A stretch of 64,000 nucleotides of DNA from Manduca sexta (lineage: Eukaryota > Arthropoda > Insecta > Lepidoptera > Sphingidae), in contig NC_051120.1 of assembly GCF_014839805.1 (NCBI RefSeq), positions 6,944,001-7,008,000 of the forward strand. Reading direction: 5' to 3'. Shown here in pieces: positions 1 to 12,756 of this stretch. Position 1 is the stretch's first letter. Every line of letters begins with the position of its first letter. Below the pieces are notes generated by a model. That model made no database searches. It had not been told where the DNA came from and saw nothing but the letters and a program-made list of their open reading frames with translations. Made by a program: the position numbers and the translations under genes.

Positions 1-194
1 AGACTGTTGAAATATATGAAAGCACTTAATCTATCTTAGCTTGCTTGATGCCGTCGAGTCATTGATACATTGATCGATAACTCTCTTTAGTCAAGAGTCT
101 CCAGGAGATCCATCAGCGTTGGATTTCAGTATAGTGGGCATGATGCATATGCTTTATCGGAATTCTGGATTCTTCCCTGCGACCCTCAACAGGC

Positions 195-370
195 ATCAGT
201 GGTGAAGCGTCCTTACAACCCGATACCCACCGGCTTCCCTTTTAGTTTTATTTACGTTTGTCTTGGATTTTGTTTTCTGTTAATTTGGCCGCGATATGTT
301 AACTAACGCAATTTTTTGCCTCTGATTATCTTTTGAAATATTTCACTCTTCACCACTGATAGGCTTACTG
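195..370 (+). repeat. Dispersed repeat family E
   Basis: It shares GGTGAAGCGTCC, CCGGCTTCCC and TGCCTCTG.TTATCTTTTGAAA blocks with 3166-3300, with 52596-52760 and, reversed, with 21497-21680. The family is about 170 bp. It looks like a SINE or LINE tail but has no diagnostic end here. Confidence 0.6.
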
Positions 371-1381
371 TTCAGCATAGGTTTAATCGAACTTATTAGG
401 AATTTTCGATCTAAGACATTTCATAGTAATTTTTACATTTTGAAATCAGCCGTTAAAAGCTGCACTGCGATTTTAAATCAATAATATACATAAGCATACT
501 TAGTGGTAAATGAATATAGACTGACTAAATATATTATGGAATCCCTTTTTTATTTATCATGTAGTGTTAAGTGTATATAGACATGTCAAATATATTGAAT
601 CACTTTTTTTAATTTATCATGTTCTCAAAATAATGACATTTAACATATGACATAATAAGCATTAAAAAATTAATTTGTCTACGAAGAATTTGTCTACGAT
701 GCTATGATCTGAATCAGTCATCGAGTATTAGTCGACGCAGGCCACACATACAGTCTTACTTACATATAAAAAATTTGCAAAGCTATGCTTCGTTAAAACA
801 CAAATTTACTCGATCAGCTGTAAGTCAAAACCCGCCATCTTGCTTCTTAATAAGTTTTAAACTAGAAAACTCGTGATGTTTTTACAGCTATTTAAGCAAT
901 TCTTAATCACCTCTTAACGCTAAAACAAATTTATAAGTAGGACTGAATAATATATCCACTTAAATCTAGCTTAAGTATATGTTGTTATTCTAAAATATTC
1001 ATATTGTAGTTTCGTGTGTATAGTTCTTAATGCGTTTTAGGTTGATCTAAATCTATATTTGATTCTTCGTTGGATAAATTAACAATCAATTTTCCATTTT
1101 ATGATGACAAGCAAAAATCAAAACTGAAGGTACTACATTATATCTTGTTATAGTAGCGCAACATTCGCAAACCAAGCTACGTAACAAATAAACAATATTT
1201 AAAATTAGGCCCTGACTTCAAAGAAAAAAGGTAATCTGCTTAACATAAAGAAAAATACAAAGTTATTTTTAGAGTCGGTTATTTGAGCCTCTTCATATTA
1301 TCATCATTATCGATTATAATCAATTAATAAAAAATAATCTCATCTACATCACTTCAATATTAATTAAACATATATTAAATA

Positions 1382-1510
1382 CTAGTTTTTGCTCGCAGCA
1401 CCGCCCGCGTGAAAATGTTTTTCCAGGATACAAATCCCGCTGTATATTTTAACCTATATTACTCGGGAATACCATAGTTTCCTATTAGTGAAATGAAAGT
1501 TCCTAAGATT
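1382..1510 (-). mobile_element. Helitron-like 3' end, minus orientation
   Basis: A|CTAGTTTTTGCTCGC followed by a GC-rich CGCCCGCGTG is the reverse complement of the usual Helitron end (GC-rich hairpin, CTAG, then T). The remainder matches the degenerate body of the same family. Confidence 0.55.
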
Positions 1511-1754
1511 AGCGCACACCATGTCAAAGTCAAGGTTTATATAATTTTTTATGATTCGTCCACTAACCACGCGTATATTGTGGACCGGTAATACTCAAGC
1601 ATTATGATGTCATAAAAGATTTTCGCGAAAATAAACAGGATATATTCCGCGGTCATATTTACTGTTTAGTAACAGCTGTGTTACTTTCACAGTATGTATT
1701 TTGCTTTATCGAATTTATTTCTTCAGTCTCATCTTGGGACAAGATATATTTTAT

Positions 1755-1845
1755 GACGAAAAGTGGGAGCACTTATTGAGCCTCTGCCTACCCCTTTCGG
1801 ATAAAAAGCATGAGTGTGTGTGTGCGTGCGTGTGTGTGTGCTCCT
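1755..1845 (+). repeat. SINE family C tail fragment with GT microsatellite
   Basis: ACGAAAAGTGGG, GCCTCTGCCTACCCC and the terminal TGTG run match the 3' third of the family C copies at 19538 and 50025. The GT/GC run at about 1815-1841 is the expanded tail. Confidence 0.6.
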
Positions 1846-2380
1846 TCAGTTAAGTCTTACAATTACCTCGTGAAACATAGAGGTGCTGGTTGGTATACCT
1901 AAAGAAATCGGTTTGCTTTACGACAAAGTGATTTTACTGCACCTAATAGTAAAAAAGTGGCAGATAGAATATAGAATTACAATAGATCATCCATTACCCC
2001 TCAAAATAATTATACCGGCCAGTTCAACTGCGAATCTCAGATGCTTGGTACAAAAAACAAAGAATTTTTCGGGGTTAACTAATGTTGAATAATAGTCATG
2101 GTAATGCCATTTAAATTGCCTCCATTATTTAAATGATATTGTAAAATTATTTTAAACATATGCGCCCCTGATGTTTAATGGAGCGTGTACATCATCATTT
2201 TATCTTATTTTTGTAAATTCTTATTCGAAACATTAATCTTCGTTAACCGTCCATGTTATAAGCAAAAATAAGTGCTCCAGTAAAATAGTGGTAAGCTTTT
2301 ATCATGTCTTATATAAAATAAATTTACATTTAAATAAATAGAAACCTCAGAATTTGACTAATTATATACGACTGTAAGGA

Positions 2381-2694
2381 GTGGCGATAGTCTAGTTTTT
2401 GGTGGAACGGACTGTCGAGACGAATGTCTGAAGGTTCAAAATCCAAGAGCACACTTTGATAAAAATATGTGTGTATTCTTTGTGAATTATCACTTGCTTT
2501 AACAGTGAAAGAAAACATCGTGAGGAAACCTGCATACTTGAAAAGTTCTCTGTAGGAATTTTGAGGGTCTGTGAAGTCTACCAATGCGCACTAGGCCAGC
2601 GTGGTGGACTATGGTCCAATCCTTCTCAGTAGTAGAGAAGGCCCGTGCCCCGCAGTAGGACAGTATATAATACAGGGTTGATATAATTATTATT
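2381..2694 (+). mobile_element. SINE family A, full-length but diverged
   Basis: It has the tRNA-like head GTGGCGATAGTCTAG and a B-box-like GGTTCAAAATCC, then the family body and the 3' end TATATAATACAGGGTTGAT with a TTATT tail. Several mutations in the A box suggest an old copy. Confidence 0.75.
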
Positions 2695-3165
2695 TATTTT
2701 TAGGACTGTAATGAAGGAAAACCTTATTTGACCTGGTAGGATGAGCCGCGTAATGATGAAATCAAATACTATTAGTATAATTATTTTTAAGGGTGTCTTC
2801 ATTAAAATTTCTTGTTCCTTTTAATGCCTAAAAATTTTATTTATACTTTGATTTTTAATGAAGCAAATATATTTTTTCTCATTAATCTCAAAGCCTAATG
2901 ATGACAATTGTAACAAAATGTCAACTTGGCTGTATATTTAAGCTTCCAATTTGCAGCGTTTGGCGGGGATTTTGTCTTGCTGATATAAAATTTCTGTCTG
3001 AAGATTAATTATATAAAAATAATTCATTCGAGTGGTATAAGATAATTATAAAAAGAGGTTGGGTACCTATCGAAATGCAGTAATTTTGGCTTTTGATCTC
3101 CCTGTATAAATAATGTACCTATAATAAGATTTTTTAAATCTTCTGCTTTTTTTATATTATGGCTT

Positions 3166-3300
3166 CCAGGGGCGAAGCGTCCATACAATCCGATTCCTAC
3201 AGTTCTTGTTTTCTGTTGTCATGATATGTTAACCAAAGCATTTTTTTTTGCCTCTGGTTATCTTTTGAAAGATTTCAAAAGATTCCCTTCGCCACTGATG
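3166..3300 (+). repeat. Dispersed repeat family E
   Basis: GGGGCGAAGCGTCC and TGCCTCTGGTTATCTTTTGA match the family E copy at 195-370. Confidence 0.6.
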
Positions 3301-3589
3301 GCTTCCACAGTTCATCAGTGATTACGCCAATATCAACGATTTTTAAGATCAATAAGCGGTACTATAAAATCTTTGTAAAAATTCTAAATAGATTACTTAG
3401 AATATTAACTTGATTTAATTGTTGTCCATTACTTATAACCAAAAGTAATGGAACAAATCCCGAGCCTCTGAGACAAAGCACTCCAAAAATTATAAATAAG
3501 ACAGGTTCTCATATTGTAACCTGTACGATAAACCTCGCGACAATCCTTAGATATTATAAAAAAAACTGCCATGTCCAGTCTATATGAAC

Positions 3590-3740
3590 GCAATAAAATC
3601 ATAAACTATCGAACGGATTGATGAAATTTTATATGGACATCTATTGGCACCCTGGAAAGGACATAGGCTAGTTATTGTCCACTGAAAATGTATAGTGACT
3701 TTTATCTTGGAATATATTTTTCACATAGTCGAAGCCGCGT
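3590..3740 (+). repeat. Degenerate Helitron-type repeat
   Basis: GAACGGATTGATGAAATTT, CCTGGAAAGGACATAGGCTA and GTCGAAGCCGCG follow the body and GC-rich end of the Helitron copy at 48782-49770 in order. The CTAG end is not intact. Confidence 0.45.
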
Positions 3741-4154
3741 AAAGCTACTACTTATAACTTACTTATGTCCTAGAGTATAAGCCGGTATATTGCTACAAAA
3801 AATTATGTTACTAGTTAGCTTTGTTGAGGGACTCAACCATTCTGTATACTGCCTTCCCTTGCTGCTAGTAATGTTTACAACTCGATATATTAAACAAAGT
3901 CTTAGGTGCTTTTTGCAATTTTTCATTATGAGATTACGCTATAGGCTCTCCACTATAATAGCTTGGGGATGTGGGCCTGCTTTAAAAAGAATTTTATAGT
4001 ACCTATATAGCAGTTTCGTTTATTTATAGTTATTATTTTCTAGGTTGTAAACTGATTTAGAAAATTCTTTCATTGACAAAAAGTACCCACTTATTTTTTT
4101 TACATATAGTATACTCTATTATTGTGTGTAAAGCTGCGTAATAAATAAACTGGC

Positions 4155-4516
4155 AATATACAGGGTCATTTTAACATAGTGTTAAAAACGAAATTCGCCT
4201 TACCATTTCAAACATTGTGTTAAAAATTATCCATGAATAACGAACACTTTAATCAAATATCTCGATTTTACTTTTTAATTTTATGATAATTTTGTAGCTT
4301 AACACGAATATACCAGGTGCATATTTCTTACTTAAAAATGATGTTGATGCTGTGAGTTAAGCCGCGAAAAATTAAAATTGTTTTTTATTGATATTTATAT
4401 TCTAAATACGCGTTTTTTATACTACATCTACAGTTCGAGTAATTCATTGTAAAATGTTATTTTTAACAAGAGACGTGATTTCATAAGTAATGCAATGTCA
4501 AGACGACTCTGTATAT
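4155..4516. mobile_element. MITE with ATACAGGGTCATTTTRACAT terminal repeats
   Basis: The left end AATATACAGGGTCATTTT and the right end AATGTCAAGACGACTCTGTA are inverted copies of each other with a few changes. The interior matches the element at 23674-24034. It has no transposase, so it is non-autonomous. Open frames across it on both strands are chance. Confidence 0.65.
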
Positions 4517-4852
4517 TCATAGCCATGAAAAAAATAATAAGAGTTGTCTCTATGTGCCATAGTACCGTATTTTCAACAACGGGAATGTACTGCATACGTG
4601 TGAAAACATATTGAATAAGACATACAACAAAACGTCTTTCGTAAGACAGTCCTAGAACACGACTTACTCCTGTGTAACGAATCGTAAAGGAAATGAACTT
4701 CATCGCTTCAGTGCACAAGGATCTTAACCTAACCGCCTTCTTAATGTTACGGTGTACACTCATAAGACTAGTAGTTAGTACTATAAGATACCTGTATATG
4801 CATATTGTTATAAAACATATAATTAAAAGAAAAACTATTATTCGAATTTTAT

Positions 4853-4975
4853 CCCCCGTGACCACGAAGGCTGCAAAGTTTTCGAAACGTCGGGAGAATA
4901 TTATAATAAAAAACCCCGATAAAATCCGAAAAATAGTTTTATTTTAATGTCTAAACTTCGCGTAAACATAAGAAT
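4853..4975 (+). repeat. Dispersed repeat family F
   Basis: CGTGACCACGAAGGCTGC, CGAAACGTCGGGAGAA and GATAAAATCCGAAAAATAG blocks recur at 12045, 21800 and 62030, and reversed at 10228, 34140 and 45950. The family is about 125 bp and common in this window. Confidence 0.65.
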
Positions 4976-5210
4976 TAAAACATATCATATCTATGTATAT
5001 AACGTGCGAACAGACTTCTGTAGATATATAGACGTTCTTATTGTTTTTTTGTTTTGTGATTTAATGCCAGCAATAAATATTCCTTTTTTTATTTCTATAT
5101 TGTGACAATATCACTAATTATGTCTCGTTAATGTAGTGAGACATATGCGGTTCGATTTTCGTGGTAATTTCCCGGGTTGGTTCTCCAGTAAATTTGTTTT
5201 GTCAACAAAT

Positions 5211-5500
5211 GGTTAAGATTAGTTTGGTAAATAGCTATAAACATATATAGATTGACGAAAAATATGATATATAATATGTGTGTTTATATAATATGATATA
5301 TTTCCACCTACTCTTGAAAAGGAAAAAGCGCTATGATAAAACTTATTAGCCGTAAAGCAAACGGTTAGGATCAGTTTGGTAAATATCTATAAAGATCTTC
5401 ATTTGGACGAAAAACTGTATCACTTGTTAATACACGATATATTGCCACTTACCCTTGAAAAGGATATACCATTATGATAAAACTTATTAGCCGTAACACC
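5211..5500 (+). repeat. Two-copy tandem duplication, unit about 152 bp
   Basis: GGTTA(A/G)GAT(T/C)AGTTTGGTAAATA at 5211 and 5363, and TGATAAAACTTATTAGCCGTAA near both unit ends, show a direct duplication. The copies are diverged and the second is about 14 bp shorter. Confidence 0.75.
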
Positions 5501-5827
5501 TTATATATAAAAATAAAAATTGTCCTGAACATATCTGCAATACTTATCAATAACCGAAAATTCCAACTGATCGCCGGATAAAACACGCAAAAACAAGTCC
5601 GAACTCAGTGTTTCCAGTCACGGATCCAATTTGATTTATCCGTAGTGCGGGCAAATGAAATCCTGACGGGCGTCCAACGTAGTCTGATAAACAAGCCTCG
5701 GACCTTTCCGTGTGAACCTTCGTACGTAAGCTTTATTGAGAATTATTATTTTGTTTTACACGGAAACATTGATGCCATAAAATATAATGAAAAAAATATG
5801 TATGATAATATTAAGACTGCATCGATT

Positions 5828-5886
5828 GACGTATATTCTATAGACACGAACGTCCATATAAACTATTTGTTCAAAATCTGAACTGA
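5828..5886 (+). repeat. Direct repeat, left copy
   Basis: GACGTATATTCTATAGACAC and the next 35 or so bases recur at 6773-6835 with few changes. The two copies bracket a SINE C and a MITE fragment. Confidence 0.8.
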
Positions 5887-5887
5887 A

Positions 5888-6130
5888 TTGGCGCGTCGGG
5901 GATGTAGTTGTATTACAGTACGACTGGAGTGCTGAGGCCTCGGGTTCGATAGAAGACGGGCAGCGATATTCGGTTTTGCTGCTCAGTATTAGTCCGGAAC
6001 CTGAAATGTGTACCCGTTATGGCGATAGGTTCACCCCATTACATCATGGGACGGAATAAACACGGCAGAAAGTGGGTACACCAGTTGTACATCTGCTTAC
6101 TCCTTCGAGGATAAAAGGCGAGAATGTGTA
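5888..6130 (+). mobile_element. SINE family C copy
   Basis: A tRNA-like head with GGCCTCGGGTTCGATAG, then CTGCTCAGTATTAGTCC, ATGGCGATAGGTTC and CATCATGGGACGGAATA follow the family C order. Diverged from the copies at 19538 and 50025. Confidence 0.7.
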
Positions 6131-6339
6131 ATATTATTCAGGCTTATTTTGGCATCACGTTACTAAGGGAAACCACATACTTATATATATGGAAATAACA
6201 CTACAATACGTTACTTGAGCCATAGAAAAACTAAAAAAGTGTTAAAGTTAAAATAAAAAAGTGTTTGTTTCGAACAAAATAAATATTAATAAAAGTAGTT
6301 TAAACTTTAGGCGCCCTAAAGCCACCACTATTGCTCTAG

Positions 6340-6562
6340 GAGAATTCGTTGCTTTAGCAACATCATACTTTCAGTCAGAAATACACCCAAGCACACGCCA
6401 TATTCGCATTAAAATACAAAATGATCAAGAAATCAGAAACTAAAACCAGCATTTTTCGTGAAAATATTAGTTATAATTTGATTTTTGGCACAATGTCAGC
6501 ATTGGTGAAGATGGGTATGTGTTTTCATTTAGAAACGCAATGTCAAAATGACCCTGTATATT
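6340..6562. mobile_element. Partial MITE (ACAGGGTCATTTTGACAT family), right end
   Basis: It ends AATGTCAAAATGACCCTGTA and matches the reverse complement of 23674-23830 through CAACATCATACTTTCAGTCAG. No left end is visible. Confidence 0.6.
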
Positions 6563-6772
6563 ATTAATGTAAGCGCCTACGAGTATATCTAAGCAATAAA
6601 TAAACCACGATCAAGGGCATTCTACGTCTAAACTATCGCTGAAAGTAATCCAGTTCGTTCAGAACTTCAAATTGGAGTGACATCACACGCTTTTGATTGG
6701 CAGATACTGATTAAAGCGGATTGGAAATCGAAGTCAGCTAGAACTATAAATAAAAGATTTTGGTAGTCACAT

Positions 6773-6835
6773 TGACGTATATTCTATAGACACGAATGTC
6801 CATATAAACTATTTGATCAATATCTAAACTAAAAT
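6773..6835 (+). repeat. Direct repeat, right copy
   Basis: Second copy of the segment at 5828-5886; TTGACGTATATTCTATAGAC and TCCATATAAACTATTTG are shared. Confidence 0.8.
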
Positions 6836-8508
6836 GGCAACCAAAACAACAACCTCTTTATTTACTTAAACGACAAATAATTTTACTTATTTGACTAATA
6901 TTTTTTATTTACATTCAGGTTTAGACTTAGACTCGAGTTGTTATATTATGAGCGCCGCTCCGTACAGAACCACAAGTTGTCAATATTGACACTATACTAA
7001 AGTCAGTTTGAACGGATTGCTGTTCAATTCAGTTGAACACAGAAAATGTTCGGAACGCCAAATCTAGTACGTAGTACATAATAATATATATCGATGGGTA
7101 GTCATTGTTATGTACATTATCTATAATTTTTAATCGATTTATTGATTTAGTATGTTGGCATCGAATCGTCTAATTTCAATACTAACATCGGGCTGTCGTG
7201 TATTTGGATATAGTTTAAAACTAAGAAACACCCGAGATATAGAAAATTGTGGGATTTTGAGAGTTAAAATAGTTAGCCTACTCTTCGCAACTAAAGGATT
7301 AACAAATCGTTTGAGTGCACGACGACTAATTGAAACATTAATCAGAACTTTGAATTACAATCCATATTTTTAAATGCTAAAGTAAATCTGTGAGTATCGC
7401 TTTGAGAGCCGAACTACTGAGCCGATTTCGATAAAAGTTCATTTGGAGGTACTTTGATACCCTGGGAAGGACTGGCTACTTTTAATCCTGGAAAACTATA
7501 TAGCTGGACTTTTATACCGGAAAATAATACACACGGCGCAACCACGAGTCAAAGCTAATTAGAAATAAACACAAAAACCATACGTATTTCCATGAAATTT
7601 GGTATGTAGATCGACCACGGCCTGAATTAACATTCAAGCTACTATTTATCGCAGACAACTATAGACTTTATTTCATAGAGTATAATTATATATATGCAGT
7701 CACTGATGGCACTTTGTATTAAAAACGTTTTAAAATTGATCACGCTTTTAACGAAATATCGGAAATAGCAAGCAGGTACGACGAAATGAAATTTAAATCA
7801 CTCAATGTAAGAGTATTTTGGAATTTCTGGAACATTCCTCCACTCCGTAACTCAACTGCTGAAATGTCGAAGTCGTAGAGCTAATAGAGAACATGCGACT
7901 TATTTGTCAGTACGTTAAAGTACTCTACAAAAAATATTTTAATGGAAAAAATGTTGAATGAAGAGATTTTTACTTGATAAAATACTCCTAGCCGATTTTT
8001 TAGTCATATTATATTTACTAATGATGAAAATCGTTATTCTTTATATTGTTCCAACTTTTTCTGAAGTTAACGAGGCGCTTAGAATTAAATGAAGTTTACC
8101 TCACACATTCCTTATAGAAATAAAAATAAATGCAAAATATTTTTCTTAAAATAAAGTAAATTTAACCACAAAACGAAGACATTGACCACACTTATCAGAC
8201 TTTATTATGGCTATTCAGTAATAGCCACTAAATTCTATAAATGATGGTGACCATCGTTAATAGGTCACTCCCATCGCCTAATGGATTCTAGTCATTTCTT
8301 TTATAGTGGCATTTACTGAAACCTTAGTGTAACCTTTCGATATCAAAGTTGCATATTTTTTGTTCTCTTGTTCAGAGGTGTATTTAGAGTAATAGGGCAC
8401 TTATGATTTTTTTTATTTGCGTTATTTTGCGGGTATTAACTAAGGCTAATTTAGGTCAAATTTAAAAAAGTAAATCGATTAATAAATTGTATACGAGTGG
8501 AAACTGTT

Positions 8509-8552
8509 ACATAGTGATGTAGTCTCAGCTTACTAAAGTGACATCACTATGT
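8509..8552. repeat. Hairpin with 12-bp perfect arms
   Basis: ACATAGTGATGT at 8509-8520 and ACATCACTATGT at 8541-8552 are exact inverted copies around a 20-base loop. No function is assigned. Confidence 0.7.
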
Positions 8553-9510
8553 GGCGTCCTTCCGGCCACTGTCACTTCCGCACACTTTACGTCCCGATAT
8601 GGTTGGCCTGGTCATGTCTCATTACAATAATGTTTATAGTCTTAATTAATAAATATATTGTCATAAACGACAGTGTCATTATTCATCAAATACAGAACCA
8701 CAATACAGAAACTATATGCAGAATAATATTTTGTGACCATTACCTCCTTAACTTTCTCTACATTTTTCATTTAAATATCAGTTTCTTTATATTTATATTT
8801 GTCAACATTGTTAAACTGCACTTGTTGGCGTATAGTACACATATGACGTCAGCCGTTAAGAAAGCAAAATATCTCGAGAATCACTAAAATGCGACCGGGG
8901 TGCCTAAGCTAACTCCACAACGCGACTTTACAGAACTAGTTTCTGTGGATGATTATTGGTCTCTACAAGTTGGTTATAACATAATAATTATACTCAATAC
9001 CATCAGTTTTCAAAACACAATGGGTTTCTAACAATATTTAGAAGGTTAGGGTAATGCCCCCCAAACAAGTGTACTAAGTTCATCCTCTCGCTGAATAAAT
9101 CTGAAAAAATAGTAAACCAGAGCAAACATATTGTCCTACACAATAAGTACGTACTGTGCAGGTGGGCTATGATTTTCCCGTCATCGTTTAGCTGCAGTTT
9201 TAATTAATTGTAGCTGCTTGAGTGGGCAATTAATTATATAATATCTTCATAAACAGCACTTGGAAAATAGGGTTGGAAACATTTTTCCCTTTTTACTATG
9301 AATTTTATTAGTGGAAGCACTAGGGTCTAGACTCTTTCATTCCTTAAATGGACTAGCTTGACTAGGATGGTACCACAATATCACAAAAAGTACTACACTG
9401 GCAACTTTGGTATTACACTTCGTGCACCTAATTCGGTAGTTTGGGGTACATGCCTCTGCACCTTAGTGTTAATTGTGCCAACTAATTAAACTCCCCCGGT
9501 AAACCTAACC

Positions 9511-9572
9511 TACTGAATAAATATCTAAGCTAGGTACCTACCAAGCTACCTAGCTTAGATATTTATTCAGTA
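9511..9572. repeat. Perfect hairpin, 26-bp arms and 10-base loop
   Basis: The arm at 9511-9536 starts TACTGAATAAATATC and ends AGCTAGGTA. Its exact reverse complement is at 9547-9572, and the loop is CCTACCAAGC. There is no repeat family on either side. Confidence 0.9.
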
Positions 9573-10227
9573 TGTATAGAAATATGAGAAAAGCTACAAG
9601 TGACGGAACAAGCAGGAAAGATAAAGATACATCTACAATTGTTTTAAGCAAGTGTTCTTTATAAACGAAAGGTTTTTATAGCTATGCATAATTATTAGTA
9701 AACAGTTATAAAGTTAAGTGTACATTTTATAGTCAATGAAGCCACGTGTTAACTCTTTAACGATCATCACCTTACCCCGTTCATTGCATTAACTTATATA
9801 ATATAGCTTGTCAATGTTTATGTAGAAGGAGTTACGGATGTTCCAAGATTTTACGTTGAAACAAGGGTATTTATGACACTTACGATGGTAGAATGTGTGA
9901 CAATGCGTTGCACCAACTATCAATAGCTCCTTAATAAACTATCATATCTAACAAATTACGATTTCAACTTTGTGGCGTAATGTTATCTAGATACTCTTTA
10001 CTACCAAACCCATTAAATTATAGTTATTAAATGTTATGTATAGTTATTACTTTTATGAGTTTGGTAATAATCAATACCAACATGAATTGAAAATCCTAGT
10101 TAGATACGATAGTTTACTTAAAAGCCATGGTTATCTGAATTTCAATCGGTTTCAACTATAATTGGAATTGATATCGATACATGAATAAGTTAATACATAC
10201 ACGTATTTAATGATTTCTTATGTTTAC

Positions 10228-10335
10228 GTGAATGAAAAAAATTAAAATAAAACCATTTTGCATAAATTGTCGCGGATTTTATATTATAATTTTCTAACGA
10301 TATTTCGGAGACTGCAGCCTTCGTAGTCACGAGTT
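10228..10335 (-). repeat. Dispersed repeat family F
   Basis: Reverse orientation: GCGGATTTTATATTATAATT, then ACGATATTTCGGAGACTGCA and a CGTAGTCACG end match the family. Confidence 0.6.
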
Positions 10336-11312
10336 CCCAGTCCACAACGTCTTGAGAAAATAATCATATTAGAAGCGCGATAATATACGCAAGAGTTTTA
10401 TTTTAAAACACGTCCTTATTTTTAGTGCCGATTAAATTATACCGACGTATCAACTTTTCATATTTCTTAAAAATCATTTAACTTCCTGTAGAAAATAAAA
10501 TGCCATTAGGTCGTTAACTTCTGAACGTAAACTTTGGCACTACACTATAACTGGAAGAGAGACAGGGAACTTTAGTCAAGAAGTTTTCTTGAATTCCGGT
10601 CGTGTGACTGAACTAGTTGTCTTTTTGCTGAACTAGTAACTTTCTCACTGCGAATTGACTTGAGTACAAACATTTTTTTATTTTCTTAAACTATGATTTA
10701 TAGATTCGTTAACATAATATAACGCGGTTATAATGTATATACCAATATATTTGTTATATTTTAATGTAGTAATTATACCAAATGTACGTAGTTCATATAT
10801 TTTATAGTTGACTATGAAAAATCAGTAATTGTAATACAAAATAATAAAATTTAGCTTTAACTATATTTTAGATAAATAGAGCAGAAAGTTATTTTCGTTC
10901 TTAAAGATAATGATTTAAACCCTAAGTTCGTAAACCTCCATTAATTTGATCTAAAAAGTCGCTTATGAAATTATATAATCTGAAATTAACCCGTGTTTGA
11001 GTCCACGCCAGACTGCAGACGAACATGAGCTTCTAGCGCTCAGCTTTCAACGAGATGCGAGCTTTTTAAATATTTTGCTAAATGTGAGTTATGGCTAGAA
11101 ATTAGAGATTTTTTGTGTGTAACAGAAAAACGATAAGTAAACAAGTTACATAATTGGAAAACGATCTCTACTGTCCATAGGTATTTATTCCAAAATCGGA
11201 GCATTTCTATAATATATTTTATATAATTAAAAAAAAATGGGTGTTAAGAGGGGCTTGACAAAAGAACAAAACATCGTCCTTATAAGAGACTGGTAACAAA
11301 TCCGTAATACTG

Positions 11313-11699
11313 ATGTACCATAAAACCAAACCAAATGAACAGCGACAAGAAATAATGACCCATAGAAAGGCTAGCAATAAATTCTATAACGCAACAAAGA
11401 CGGTAGACACAAGTATGAACAAGCACTTGATACTGATTTCACCGATTGACTGCCATAAACGCTTGAGAGAAATATCGGAATATAAAAATAATATGAAACC
11501 ACTCGATCAATCATCGAATAGGACAAGGAAATTGTTATTGTTCATACATATCATATTTCACACTCCAATATTTTTGAAACGTTATAAATCACTTTGGGGC
11601 ATTTCGTTTGTTTTATCATCTATTTTGGTATTAATATTACGAATTGTTTTACATGGTGGCTTGTTATTTAGTGAAATTGATATGGTAGCAAGTCCGTAG
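11313..11699 (+). CDS. Unrecognised 128-codon open frame, probably chance
   Basis: An ATG-initiated frame with a basic, polar first half and one hydrophobic stretch near residues 94-116. No domain is recognised, no repeat family overlaps it, and no splice or promoter context supports it. It is recorded only because it is long for such AT-rich DNA. Confidence 0.12.
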   Translation: MYHKTKPNEQRQEIMTHRKASNKFYNATKTVDTSMNKHLILISPIDCHKRLREISEYKNNMKPLDQSSNRTRKLLLFIHIIFHTPIFLKRYKSLWGISFVLSSILVLILRIVLHGGLLFSEIDMVASP

Positions 11700-12044
11700 C
11701 CCAAATGCCTTAATTAACCTTATGTATGACACATCACAGTCATATACTTATTGATAGCATGTCATTTCCATATTTTTAATGACTTCAATACGTATGGCTA
11801 TCAATTCGACACGTATTTTATTTATGTTTGTAATCTCAGAACTCAGTCATTTATGAAACGATTTGGAATTTTTATTTAAAAAATTGCTGTTTATTTGTCC
11901 CATAACAATATTTTTAATATCGGTTCAATAGTAATGTTTTTAAAACGGAAAATCTGGAATAAGTTTGTCGTCCAAATAAACGTTATTGCGAATTTTGTTT
12001 TCCCGTGCACCACTTTATTAGTAGTTATTAAAATTAAACCGTCT

Positions 12045-12100
12045 CCCCCGTGACCACGAAGGCTGGAAAGGCTTCGAAATGTCGGGTGAAAACTAAAACA
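12045..12100 (+). repeat. Dispersed repeat family F, fragment
   Basis: CCCCCGTGACCACGAAGGCT and CTTCGAAATGTCGGGTGAAA match the first half of the family. Confidence 0.6.
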
Positions 12101-12756
12101 TTAGAGCCGCGATTCTCTACTAGTGTGAACGATTGTAAAAAGGTATGAACTGCGGCCTCAGGAATCCTTGATTTTTATTTACATAAGACAAAAGAGATAG
12201 TTGGAAAATAGGCCAAATGTTTGTTCATATTTAGGTTCATTCTTTTCAAAACGAGAAATTTAAAACATGAAAGGCTATCATTATGAGACGAACAGCAATT
12301 GTCTTCCTATCGTAGTTCTTTTGAAATAGAGCTTAACAAAAATCATTTTATTATCTATCTATCCAATACAAAACAATAATAACATTATATCGTATAATAT
12401 TATGCAGTATGAAATATGCAAATGCGCAAGACGTCCAATTGAATTGAATCTCAGCTTCATAATCTGGTTAATACCAACTTCTTTGTATTTTACATAACAT
12501 TCACAAGGTTGTTTATAAGCTAGCTTTTACCAGTTATGAGTTTTTCTTAAAAGGCATTCTTTCATTATAGTCCTTTTGAACTCATATATGGAATATGCAT
12601 TTGAATTATTATGACGTATGAAATATTTTAGACGTAAAGTTTTGTGAAATACGTTTGAAATTCTAGTTTATAGTTCGTTTGAATTCGTTCTGAAATGCAA
12701 CGGTATGTAGTTCATATGCAGCAAAACTAGTACTATATTTACCACCTTACTAATGT

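Larger units (their letters stand above)
1..2380. other. Intergenic AT-rich DNA with repeat fragments
   Basis: No gene is supported. It holds a family E repeat (195-370), a minus-oriented Helitron end (1382-1510) and a SINE C tail with a GT microsatellite (1755-1845). Short open frames here have no recognisable content. Confidence 0.7.
6836..11312. other. Intergenic AT-rich DNA
   Basis: No gene is seen. A degenerate Helitron-type body lies at about 7385-7560 (CCTGGGAAGGAC and ATACCGGAAAATAA blocks). The two hairpins and one family F copy listed separately are the only clear structures. The open frame at 8549-8887 has no recognisable content. Confidence 0.7.

Noticed and set aside
4428..4947. 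Overlapping open frames of 145 and 84 codons on opposite strands
   Set aside because: They overlap each other, a MITE and a family F repeat, and show no domain.
9511..9572. MicroRNA precursor
   Set aside because: Perfect 26-bp arms without bulges and no recognised mature sequence; kept only as a hairpin.
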